From an uncultured Polaromonas sp. (GTDB lineage Bacteria > Pseudomonadota > Gammaproteobacteria > Burkholderiales > Burkholderiaceae): 15,349 bases of DNA. Shown in pieces: positions 9,522-15,349 of this stretch; the stretch's first letter is position 1, and the number at the start of each line of letters is the position of its first letter. The translations under genes were made by a program, and so were the position numbers. The notes below the pieces were generated by a model. The model was not told where the DNA came from, made no database searches, and saw only the letters and a program-made list of their open reading frames with translations. The stretch lies in the NCBI GenBank assembly GCA_946479075.1, contig CAMLDT010000070.1, forward strand, positions 1-15,349, written 5' to 3'.

Positions 9522-9877
9522 CGATGTCCTTCGGCTGCCACTGCCGACAGGACCGGTAGATGCCAGCGCAGGCCGCTTCAAAGCGGAATGTCGATCAGGG
9601 AGTTCGGCAAGTATGCCTGTCGCGGGCCAAACGCGAGCGCTAGGGAAAACCTTAGTATTACCCTTGGGACTCAGAGCCCCACGTGCCATGCAAACTCGAA
9701 CCGCTTTGGTGTGAGCGCCCGTCGCATCCAGCCGGTGTGTTCAGTTCGTGGCGCCGCAGATTCCGGGCCGGCAGGCAGTTCGGCGAGAATCCTGGATGCT
9801 ATTAAAACAGTAGCTGCTTACGCTTGTCAGAAAAGGGCGGGCGGGCCATTTGATGCTTAACGGGCCACTTCGAAAAT
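9522..9877. other. Non-coding gap upstream of the kinase, downstream of the regulator gene
   Basis: This 356-base stretch holds no convincing gene on either strand. It must carry the kinase promoter, read on the minus strand. An AT-richer patch around 9645-9665 (CCTTAGTATTACCC on the plus strand) stands out from its surroundings, but I could not assign -35/-10 boxes with confidence. The left end includes the kinase ribosome site AAGGA about five bases before its ATG. The right end contains the short repeat described separately. No terminator hairpin with a T run was recognised after the GntR gene. Confidence 0.55.
9795..9860. repeat. Short dispersed Comamonadaceae-type intergenic repeat
   Basis: The sequence GATGCTATTAAAACAGTAGC (9795-9814), followed by TGCTTACGCTTGTCAG and ending in TTTGATGCTTAA, resembles a short repeat family that I remember as common between genes in Comamonadaceae. 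It opens with an AT-rich imperfect palindrome (GCTA ... TAGC around 9798-9814). Only one copy is in the window, so its repetitive nature is recalled, not seen. The 3' edge is approximate. Confidence 0.55.
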
Positions 9878-10606
9878 TTAGCCGGCCTGCGCCCCCAGCT
9901 GGCGCGCCAGGTGCACCTGGTGCAGCGTGATCTTGCGCACCTCGGCCTGGCTGGTCTGGATATGTGAACGCAGCAGCAGCGCCGCCTGGTCCCCACGCTT
10001 GCGCTGGATCGCCTTGAGGATCTTGGCGTGTTCTTCATAGGTCGCGTCGATGCGCGGCTGCTTGGTGAAGTCGAGCCGGCGAATGACCCGGATGCGTTCG
10101 GTCACGTCCCGGTGCACACGCGCCATTTCGGCGTTGCCGGCCGCCGCCACCAGCGCACAGTGAAAGGCCTCGTCCCACTGCGCGACCTGCACGGTGTCGC
10201 TGCTGCGCTGCTCGGGGCCGACCAGCCAGATCGTCGCCAGATCGTCCAGCAGCGTGGTGTCCACCTTCAGTGCGTCATCACACAGCCGGTGCGCGGCCGT
10301 GGTTTCCAGCACCATGCGCAAGTCGTACAACTCCTCGAACTGCTTGAAATCGAAAGGCAGCACGCGCCAGCCGCTGCGAAACGACACCTCGACAAAACCT
10401 TCCTGCTGCAGCCGGAACAGCGCCTGGCGCACTGGCGTGCGCGACACGCCCAGCCGCTCACTGATCTCGGTTTCGGTAAAGCGGTCGCCGGGCACCAGCT
10501 TGAACCCGGACACATCGCGCTTGAGCACTTCATAAACCTCGTTGGCGCGGGAGCGGTGGACGGGCGTACCGGCAAGGCGGGCGGGACGGCTGGCGGCAGT
10601 GTGCAT
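9878..10606 (-). CDS. GntR-family transcriptional regulator, FCD (FadR-like) subfamily
   Basis: A 242-residue DNA-binding regulator. The winged helix-turn-helix covers about 20-83, with TETEISERLGVSRTPVRQAL at 44-63 as recognition region. The FCD effector domain follows to about 225. It keeps the full metal-site pattern of this subfamily: D145 and H149 in WDEAFH, H193 in YEEH, and H215 in RSHI. Such domains usually bind a small carboxylate or metabolite. The gene starts 9 bases after the cysteine hydrolase stop, so it is the last gene of the catabolic operon and probably represses it in response to the substrate or a product. I chose ATG 10606; a TTG two codons upstream is possible but sits too near the GAG motif. 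Its operator is expected ahead of the operon, beyond the right edge. Confidence 0.9.
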   Translation of the reverse strand: MHTAASRPARLAGTPVHRSRANEVYEVLKRDVSGFKLVPGDRFTETEISERLGVSRTPVRQALFRLQQEGFVEVSFRSGWRVLPFDFKQFEELYDLRMVLETTAAHRLCDDALKVDTTLLDDLATIWLVGPEQRSSDTVQVAQWDEAFHCALVAAAGNAEMARVHRDVTERIRVIRRLDFTKQPRIDATYEEHAKILKAIQRKRGDQAALLLRSHIQTSQAEVRKITLHQVHLARQLGAQAG

Positions 10607-10615
10607 GGACAAACT

Positions 10616-11302
10616 CTAGCAGTGTTGGGGCTCTGCCGGCAGGGCCGCCAGCGCGGGCAGCAACTGGTCGCTGGTGGCGGTCCAGCCGACGATGGCACCC
10701 TGGGCCCGCATCATCGCAACGGCCGCGGCCTTGAAGGCGGGGAAGTAACTTTCAGTGCAGTCTTCCAGCAGCAGGGACTCGTAGCCGCGGTCGTTGGCTT
10801 CACGCATCGAGGTCTGCACGCAAACCTCGGTGGTCACCCCCATGAACAGCAGGTGCGTGATGCCGGCCTGCTGCAGCCGCTCATGCAGGCCGGTGGCGTA
10901 AAACGCGCCCTTGCCGGGTTTGTCGATGGCAATTTCGCCGGGCAACGGCGCCAGCGCGGGAATGATCTGGTTGCCCGGCTCACCGGCGATCAGAATGCGG
11001 CCCATGGCGCCCCTGTCGCCGATACGCAGCGAGGGATTGCCGCGGCTGCGCTTGGCCGGCGGGCAGTCCGAGAGGTCGGCCTGGTGCGCCTCACGGGTGT
11101 GCACCACCAGCCCGCCGGCGCGGCGCCAGGCCTCCAGCACGGCCTGGCAGGCCGGCACAATCGCCTGCAGCAGCGAAACATCGTTGCCCAGGGTTTCGCC
11201 AAAACCGCCCGGCTCGATGAAGTCGCGCTGCATGTCGATGATCACCAGCGCTGTCTGCGCCACGTTGAAGTGGTAAGGGAAAGGGCGGGCGGCGATCTGC
11301 AT
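10616..11302 (-). CDS. Isochorismatase-fold cysteine hydrolase, biuret-hydrolase-like
   Basis: A 228-residue cytoplasmic amidohydrolase. The Asp-Lys-Cys triad is plain: D23 in [12 protein letters not shown]131 in IDKPGKGAF, and C161 in [19 protein letters not shown], the latter including the cis-peptide threonine region. Overall layout (HTREAH at 68-73, [10 protein letters not shown] at 101-110, LLLEDC at 177-182) matches the group holding biuret hydrolase, ureidoacrylate hydrolase RutB and N-carbamoylsarcosine amidase. By memory, biuret hydrolase of Rhizobium uses D36, K142, C175 and a substrate-binding Q215. The same spacing puts D23, K131, C161 and Q201 (RAQGAIVG) here, favouring a biuret-like urea-type substrate. 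The frame is open to 11350, but the ATG at 11302 lies just after the stop of the preceding gene and fits the family start. The ribosome site is weak. A hydrolase of another carbamoyl compound remains possible. Confidence 0.85.
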   Translation of the reverse strand: MQIAARPFPYHFNVAQTALVIIDMQRDFIEPGGFGETLGNDVSLLQAIVPACQAVLEAWRRAGGLVVHTREAHQADLSDCPPAKRSRGNPSLRIGDRGAMGRILIAGEPGNQIIPALAPLPGEIAIDKPGKGAFYATGLHERLQQAGITHLLFMGVTTEVCVQTSMREANDRGYESLLLEDCTESYFPAFKAAAVAMMRAQGAIVGWTATSDQLLPALAALPAEPQHC

Positions 11303-11310
11303 GGGAATGC

Positions 11311-11688
11311 TCAGGCCATCAGGCTCACGTGCGCCGCCACCACGCGCCAACCCTCGGGGGTGAGCACCCAGGTCTGGCTCTGGCGGCCCACGCGGTCGCT
11401 GCCGGCGCGGTAGAACTCGGTGTTGGCGGTGGCAAACGCGCGGCCGTAGGTGGTGATGACGGTGCGGCCCAGCGTGCGTGAGAGGCCCGCCGAAGGGCGC
11501 GAGGCGCGGAATTCGCGAATCTCGTCGTAGCCATACAGGTTTTCGGTGGCGCCGTAACGCAGCGTGTGCGGGCTGTTCCAGAAGAGCTCGTCAAGCACGG
11601 CGACATCGTTGTTGACCAGTGCCACTTCATATCGCTCGAAAGCGGCAGCCACTTCCGCCAGTACATCCGGAATGTTGACTTCGATCAC
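11311..11688 (-). CDS. AtzH/HpxZ-like protein (DUF3225, SnoaL/NTF2 fold)
   Basis: A 125-residue small cone-fold protein. Relatives are AtzH, the 1,3-dicarboxyurea deaminase of the cyanuric acid pathway, and HpxZ of Klebsiella oxalurate catabolism. Family features: [21 protein letters not shown] (17-37), [21 protein letters not shown] (41-61), and the closing [20 protein letters not shown] (105-124). Y20 and R44 line up with residues I recall as important in AtzH (Y22, R46). It starts with GTG at 11688, preceded by a strong GGAGG seven bases upstream, and that GTG overlaps the amidase stop (GTGA). Adjacency to the amidase and the AtzG-like gene confirms the triad. Whether it deaminates dicarboxyurea or acts on another product is not decidable here. 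Confidence 0.88.
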   Translation of the reverse strand: MIEVNIPDVLAEVAAAFERYEVALVNNDVAVLDELFWNSPHTLRYGATENLYGYDEIREFRASRPSAGLSRTLGRTVITTYGRAFATANTEFYRAGSDRVGRQSQTWVLTPEGWRVVAAHVSLMA

Positions 11689-13073
11689 AGGCTGGCCTCC
11701 TTCACCTGGGCGACACCCGCCTGCGCAAGCGCCCAACCCGCGCGCAGCGCCAGGTCTTCGCGCCAGGGTGCGGCAATGAGCTGCACACCAATGGGAAGTC
11801 CTTCGGTGCTGGAGGGCCACAGCGGCGCAGCCACCACCGGACAGCCGGCGAACGAGATCGGTTGCGTGAGCAGGCCGATGGACGCACGGCTGGGAAAGCG
11901 CTGCCCATTGATGTCGATCCACTCTGTACCGATGGCAGGCGCAGCCACGGGCGTGGCGGGCGCTATCAGCACGTCCCAGTCGCGGAACAGGGCGTTGACC
12001 TTGTCGCGGTAGATGCGGCGGAAACGCTGCGCGCGCAGGTACCAGGCAGCGGGTTGTAGCGAACCCGAAATGAAACGGTCCACCGAAAGCGGTTCGAAAT
12101 CGGCCGCTTGTGTGCGCAGGCGCTGCAGGTGCAAGGCGCCGCCTTCGCTGGCGCTGGTGATGAAAGCCGCAGCGCGTGCCTCTGCCGGGTCGGGCCAGGC
12201 CACGGTGGCGCTCGCACCCAGCACGGCGGCCGCCCGTGCCACCACCTCGCGCGCGGCAGGGCCGGCGTGGTCCTCGAAGTACCCACCAAGCACGCCCACA
12301 CGCAGGCCTTGCGGGCCCATCCCCATCGAACGCACAACGGGCTGCACGTGTGTGGCAAAACAACCCGGGTCCAGCGGATCGGGGCCTTGCAGGGCGTCGT
12401 AAGCCAGGGCAAGGCCGGCCACGTCGCCGGCGAAAGGGCCGAGGTGATCGATGCTGTTCACGAAGGGGTAGGTGCCGCGCCGTGACAGCCGGCCGAAAGT
12501 GGGCTTGAGGCCCCACACGCCGCAGAAGGATGCCGGCACGCGGATCGAACCATTGGTGTCCGAACCCAGCGTGAGCGGCACCTGGCCAGCCGCCACCGCG
12601 GCGCCAGATCCCCCCGACGACCCTCCCGCCACATGACCCGGCTTATGCGGGTTGTGACAAGGTCCGTAATGGGTGTTCTCGGTGGTGAAGCCGTAGGCGT
12701 ATTCGTCCATGTTGAGCGAACCCACCAGCACCGCGCCAGCGGCTTGCAGGCGCTGCACCAGCACCGCATCGGCTGTGGCGGGTGGATTGGCGCGGTTTAC
12801 CCTGGACCCAGCGAGCGTCACCTCGCCCTCGATGTCGAACAGGTTTTTTACCGCGAACGGCACGCCGGCAAGCGGGCCCAAAGTTTCGCCGCGCGCGCGC
12901 TGGGCGTCCACCCGTGCGGCCTGGGCCCGCGCGGCGGCAAACCGCGTGCCGGTGAAGGCATTGATGCGGGCATCGGTCGCTTCAATGCGGGCGATACAGG
13001 CGTCGAGTACTTCGACGGCGCTCTGCTGGCCGTTGGCCACCGCCTGTGCGGTGTGGCTGAGGTTCAAAGGCAT
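11685..13073 (-). CDS. AtzE/HpxY-family amidase (amidase signature hydrolase)
   Basis: A 462-residue cytoplasmic amidohydrolase. The Ser-cisSer-Lys machinery is complete: K76 in [10 protein letters not shown]152 in [14 protein letters not shown], and nucleophile S176 in [16 protein letters not shown], with the standard 24-residue gap between the serines. [22 protein letters not shown] (121-142) is typical of GatA-like AtzE enzymes. AtzE hydrolyses 1-carboxybiuret and needs AtzG as a GatC-like partner; HpxY is linked to oxalurate. The AtzG-like gene lies directly upstream (12-base gap), and the AtzH-like gene overlaps the stop. That fixes the branch better than sequence alone. A general amidase or true GatA is unlikely, since GatB is absent and the partner carries the AtzG-type CPAPFP tail. 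Confidence 0.9.
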   Translation of the reverse strand: MPLNLSHTAQAVANGQQSAVEVLDACIARIEATDARINAFTGTRFAAARAQAARVDAQRARGETLGPLAGVPFAVKNLFDIEGEVTLAGSRVNRANPPATADAVLVQRLQAAGAVLVGSLNMDEYAYGFTTENTHYGPCHNPHKPGHVAGGSSGGSGAAVAAGQVPLTLGSDTNGSIRVPASFCGVWGLKPTFGRLSRRGTYPFVNSIDHLGPFAGDVAGLALAYDALQGPDPLDPGCFATHVQPVVRSMGMGPQGLRVGVLGGYFEDHAGPAAREVVARAAAVLGASATVAWPDPAEARAAAFITSASEGGALHLQRLRTQAADFEPLSVDRFISGSLQPAAWYLRAQRFRRIYRDKVNALFRDWDVLIAPATPVAAPAIGTEWIDINGQRFPSRASIGLLTQPISFAGCPVVAAPLWPSSTEGLPIGVQLIAAPWREDLALRAGWALAQAGVAQVKEASL

Positions 13074-13085
13074 GGGTATGTCGTT

Positions 13086-13292
13086 TCAGTTCGGGGAGGG
13101 AGGGAAAGGCGCCGGGCAGAACACTTCAACGACTTCGTCTTCGTCGAGCAGCGGGAAAGCCTCCAGCAACCCGGCCATGGCGGCAGTGCGCTCCAGATGC
13201 GTCGCCACACGCGTGGTCTGCGCCTCGTCCAGCGGCAGTCCGAGCAGTCGCGCAGCAGTAGTTACATACGCATGCACATCGAGTTCTTCCAT
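13086..13292 (-). CDS. AtzG/HpxX-like small subunit (DUF4089, GatC-like)
   Basis: A 68-residue protein easily missed because it sits inside a longer spurious frame. It shows the AtzG pattern: AYVTTAARLLGLPLDEAQ (8-25), two amphipathic helices with THLERTAAMAGLLEAFPL (31-48), an acidic DEDEVVEVF (50-58), then CPAPFPP (59-65). AtzG wraps around AtzE and is needed for its stability, much as GatC does for GatA. The ATG at 13292 shares one base with the permease stop (TGATG) and has AAGG seven bases upstream. It lies immediately before the amidase gene. The short length is normal for the family. Assignment rests on motif and position together. Confidence 0.87.
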   Translation of the reverse strand: MEELDVHAYVTTAARLLGLPLDEAQTTRVATHLERTAAMAGLLEAFPLLDEDEVVEVFCPAPFPPSPN

Positions 13293-14215
13293 CAGTGACC
13301 TTTGTAGGGTTGGGTGAGTGAGGCCGGTGCGATCTGGCGGCCCACCAAGCCGCCCACGGCCAGCAACGCCAGCACGTAGGGCAGCATGATGAGCAGGGCC
13401 GTGGGAATGTTCACCCCCATGGCCGGCAGCTGGAACTGCAGTGCAGTGGCGCCGCCGAACAACACGCAGGCCAGCAGCGTGCGGCCCAGGCGCCAGCTGC
13501 CGAAAATCACCGCAGCAATCGCCAGGTAGCCGGCGCCGCTGGTCATGCCTTCGGTGAAGGTATGGATGTCGCCGATGGACAGGAAGCAGCCCGCCAGCGC
13601 CGACATGAAACCGGTAAAGAGCACCGCCCCGTAGCGGATGCGGTTGACCGGCAAGCCCGAGTTGGCGGCCGCGTGCGGCGCGGTGCCGGCCGAGTGGATG
13701 GCCAGGCCCAGTGAGGTTGATCGCATGACCCAGGCCACACCGGCGATGAGCACGAGGGCCGCGTAGAGCAGCCAGGTCTGGCGGAACACGTGCTCCCCCA
13801 GCACAGGCAGATCGGCGAGTCCGGGAGGTGCCCATTTGTCCAGGCCCGGAATCTCTGCACGCGAACGGCTGCCGAAGATCGTGCGGTAACCGAGGGTGGT
13901 CGCCCCCAGCACCAGGATGTTGATACCGATGCCGGTGACGATCTGGTTGGCGCGCAGCGTGATGCTCAGGAATGCCTGCAGCCAGGCCACCGGCAGCACG
14001 CACAGCACGCCGAAGGCCAGGCCCATGACCGGTGAGCCCGTGGCCCAGGAGCCCACGGCGCCGGCAAAGGCGCCCGTGAGCATCATGCCTTCCACGCTCA
14101 TGTTGAGCACGCCTGCGCGCTCGCTCACCAGCTCGCCGGTGGCCGCCAGCAGCAGCGGTGCCGCCAGGCGAATGGTCGAGCCGACAAAGACGGCAGCAAG
14201 TTCGGGTTCGATCAT
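13292..14215 (-). CDS. ABC transporter permease, BMP/nucleoside type (NupQ/YufQ-like)
   Basis: A 307-residue inner-membrane permease with about eight to nine helices. Signature SERAGVLNMSVEGMML (31-46) and RANQIVTGIGINIL (88-101) are typical of the second permease in importers for purine nucleosides and related compounds. It pairs with the permease encoded just upstream, their genes overlapping by ATGA (14215-14212). Near the C-terminus, FQLPAMGVNIPTALLIMLPYVLALL is also family-like. Systems of this type use a BMP-domain lipoprotein and a double ATPase; both would lie to the right of the window. Linked amidase genes suggest the cargo is a nitrogen-rich ureide or ring compound, which is inference. 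Confidence 0.9.
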   Translation of the reverse strand: MIEPELAAVFVGSTIRLAAPLLLAATGELVSERAGVLNMSVEGMMLTGAFAGAVGSWATGSPVMGLAFGVLCVLPVAWLQAFLSITLRANQIVTGIGINILVLGATTLGYRTIFGSRSRAEIPGLDKWAPPGLADLPVLGEHVFRQTWLLYAALVLIAGVAWVMRSTSLGLAIHSAGTAPHAAANSGLPVNRIRYGAVLFTGFMSALAGCFLSIGDIHTFTEGMTSGAGYLAIAAVIFGSWRLGRTLLACVLFGGATALQFQLPAMGVNIPTALLIMLPYVLALLAVGGLVGRQIAPASLTQPYKGH

Positions 14216-15291
14216 GCGGAACGTCCTTCCATGCGCTGGATGGCCAGCGCAGCACCAGCCAGCGTGATGATGATCAGGCCCTGGATCACCACCACCAGGG
14301 CGGTGGGCACCTGCGCCACCATTTCCATGTTGATGCCCCCCGAGCGCAGGAAGCCGAACAGCAGTGAACCCGCGATCACGCCCGACACCGAGCCGCGCGC
14401 CAGCAGGCCCACCACCAGACCATCAAAACCGTAGCCGGACGAAAAGCCGGCCTTGAGCGTGTATTGCTCGCCCTGCAACATGCAGGCGCCAGCCAGCCCG
14501 CCCAGCGCACCCGCTGCGCACAACACGCCGATGGTGAGCCGGTCGATCGCCATGCCGGCGCGGCGTGCCGCACGGGGGTTGAGCCCGGCGGCGCGCAGCT
14601 TCAGGCCCAGCACCGTGAGGCCGAGCACGACAGCCACGGCTACCGCCAGCACGAGGCCGATCGGCAGGCCCGCGTGCAACGGCACCGATGCATCGCCGAG
14701 CAGCAGCGGCAGTTGGGTGGCGGCCGGAATCTCCAGCGATTCGGGCAGCGTGGCGGCGGTTGTCATGGGCCGGCGCAGCAGGTTTTCCGACTGCACGCTG
14801 CCGTAGACCATCCAGATGGCGATGAACGAGAGCAGCAGCGTGGCGATCACTTCATTCGTGCCGGCCTTGACCTTGAGCACCCCCGCAACACCGCCCCACA
14901 CCGCACCTGCCAGACAGGCCCCGAGCAGGGGCACGACAAAGGCCAGACCGTACGGCAATGCCGCCACAGGCGCCCACAGGCACAACGCGGTGGCCGCGAT
15001 GCCACCCATCGCGATCTGGCCTTCGCCCCCCACATTGGTGAGGTTGGCGCGTTCGGCGAGCACGAAGCCCAGGCCGACCAGCATCAGCACCAGCGCGCGG
15101 TTGATGGATGCCGCCAGCGCGTAGGGCGAACCCCAGGCGCCGTCGGCAAACGCGGCCACTGCATCCATCACGGGCACGCCCATCAGCGCCACCAGTCCCA
15201 AGCCCGCGAGCAGCGAGCCGGCGACGGCCGCCACCGACACACCCAGCGCCGGACCGGGCCGCATGGTTTTCCAGGCAAGTGCAGCGCTCAT
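14212..15291 (-). CDS. ABC transporter permease, BMP/nucleoside type (NupP/YufP-like)
   Basis: A 359-residue inner-membrane permease, first of the pair. Landmarks are GFVLAERANLTNVGGEGQIAMGG (about 75-97) and KVKAGTNEVIATLLLSFIAIWM (140-161), the latter the likely ATPase-coupling loop followed by a helix. Also family-like is the C-terminal SSGYGFDGLVVGLLARGSVSGVIAGSLLFGFLRSG. The start at 15291 has AAGG seven bases upstream and overlaps the stop of the preceding gene (ATGA). The length suits this branch. It forms a heterodimer with the following permease. Substrate cannot be told from the sequence. Confidence 0.9.
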   Translation of the reverse strand: MSAALAWKTMRPGPALGVSVAAVAGSLLAGLGLVALMGVPVMDAVAAFADGAWGSPYALAASINRALVLMLVGLGFVLAERANLTNVGGEGQIAMGGIAATALCLWAPVAALPYGLAFVVPLLGACLAGAVWGGVAGVLKVKAGTNEVIATLLLSFIAIWMVYGSVQSENLLRRPMTTAATLPESLEIPAATQLPLLLGDASVPLHAGLPIGLVLAVAVAVVLGLTVLGLKLRAAGLNPRAARRAGMAIDRLTIGVLCAAGALGGLAGACMLQGEQYTLKAGFSSGYGFDGLVVGLLARGSVSGVIAGSLLFGFLRSGGINMEMVAQVPTALVVVIQGLIIITLAGAALAIQRMEGRSA

Positions 15292-15349
15292 TGGGTACCT
15301 TCGCCCTGCGGGCTGCGGTGCGAGCTTGCTTGGGAACGGCCCGGCGCGG
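15288..15349 (-). CDS. C-terminal end of an upstream gene, probably the ABC ATPase (partial)
   Basis: Read on the minus strand, one frame from the right edge stays open for 19 codons (ending SPQGEGTQ) and stops with TGA at 15290-15288, overlapping the permease ATG in the same ATGA manner as other genes here. In this operon type the ATP-binding protein usually precedes the permeases. The visible tail is low-complexity and has no motif, so the identity is inferred from position and overlap alone. Confidence 0.4.
   Translation of the reverse strand, partial: APGRSQASSHRSPQGEGTQ

Noticed and set aside
9682..9688. TGGCACG on the minus strand upstream of the kinase as a second sigma-54 promoter
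   Set aside because: The -12 element TTGC is missing at the required spacing, so only half the promoter is present.
10607..10612. TTG start two codons upstream for the GntR regulator
   Set aside because: It would leave almost no space after the nearest GAG motif; the ATG at 10606 is better placed.
13086..14255. 389-codon minus-strand frame ending in the AtzG-like sequence
   Set aside because: Only the last 68 residues are real; the earlier part lies out of frame within the permease gene, and the AtzG-like ATG has its own ribosome site.
9878..15349. Complete cyanuric acid mineralisation pathway
   Set aside because: Neither cyanuric acid hydrolase (AtzD) nor allophanate hydrolase (AtzF) is in the window, and the same triad also serves oxalurate catabolism.

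Overview
The window is GC-rich, densely coded DNA of a Gram-negative betaproteobacterium. It is most likely from the Comamonadaceae (Polaromonas, Rhodoferax or Variovorax type). This placement rests on protein style, the pyrE/xth pair, TRAP and BMP-type transporters, and a short dispersed repeat at 9795-9860 that resembles one I know from that family. No rRNA, tRNA, CRISPR array, insertion sequence or phage gene was seen.

Layout. (1) 1-1287: the 5' part of pyrE (minus, running off the left edge) lies head to head with an exonuclease III gene (plus); only 9 bp separate the two start codons. (2) 1288-4481: a three-gene TRAP transporter operon (binding protein, small and large membrane subunits) of the TakP/2-oxo-acid type. 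It is preceded by a near-perfect sigma-54 promoter and an upstream palindrome plus half-site that looks like an activator site. (3) 4519-9521: a very large membrane-bound hybrid-sensor histidine kinase (Cache, PAS, GAF, four more PAS, HisKA, HATPase; minus strand). It is followed, through an ATGA overlap, by the wreck of a second GAF-histidine kinase gene with two internal deletions. (4) 9522-9877: non-coding, with the repeat. (5) 9878-15349: a tightly packed minus-strand operon. In transcription order it holds a probable ABC ATPase end (off the right edge), two BMP-family ABC permeases, an AtzG/HpxX-like small subunit, an AtzE/HpxY-like amidase, an AtzH/HpxZ-like small protein, a biuret-hydrolase-like cysteine hydrolase, and a GntR/FCD regulator.

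The last block is the most interesting part. The AtzG-AtzE-AtzH triad is known from cyanuric acid breakdown (1-carboxybiuret to 1,3-dicarboxyurea to allophanate), and its relatives HpxX-HpxY-HpxZ from oxalurate catabolism in Klebsiella purine degradation. Here the triad is joined to a cysteine hydrolase that keeps the residues I recall from biuret hydrolase, to a nucleoside/purine-type importer, and to its own regulator. I infer an import-and-hydrolysis operon for a small carbamoyl-nitrogen (ureide-type) compound. The true substrate cannot be read from the sequence, and neither cyanuric acid hydrolase (AtzD) nor allophanate hydrolase (AtzF) is in the window.
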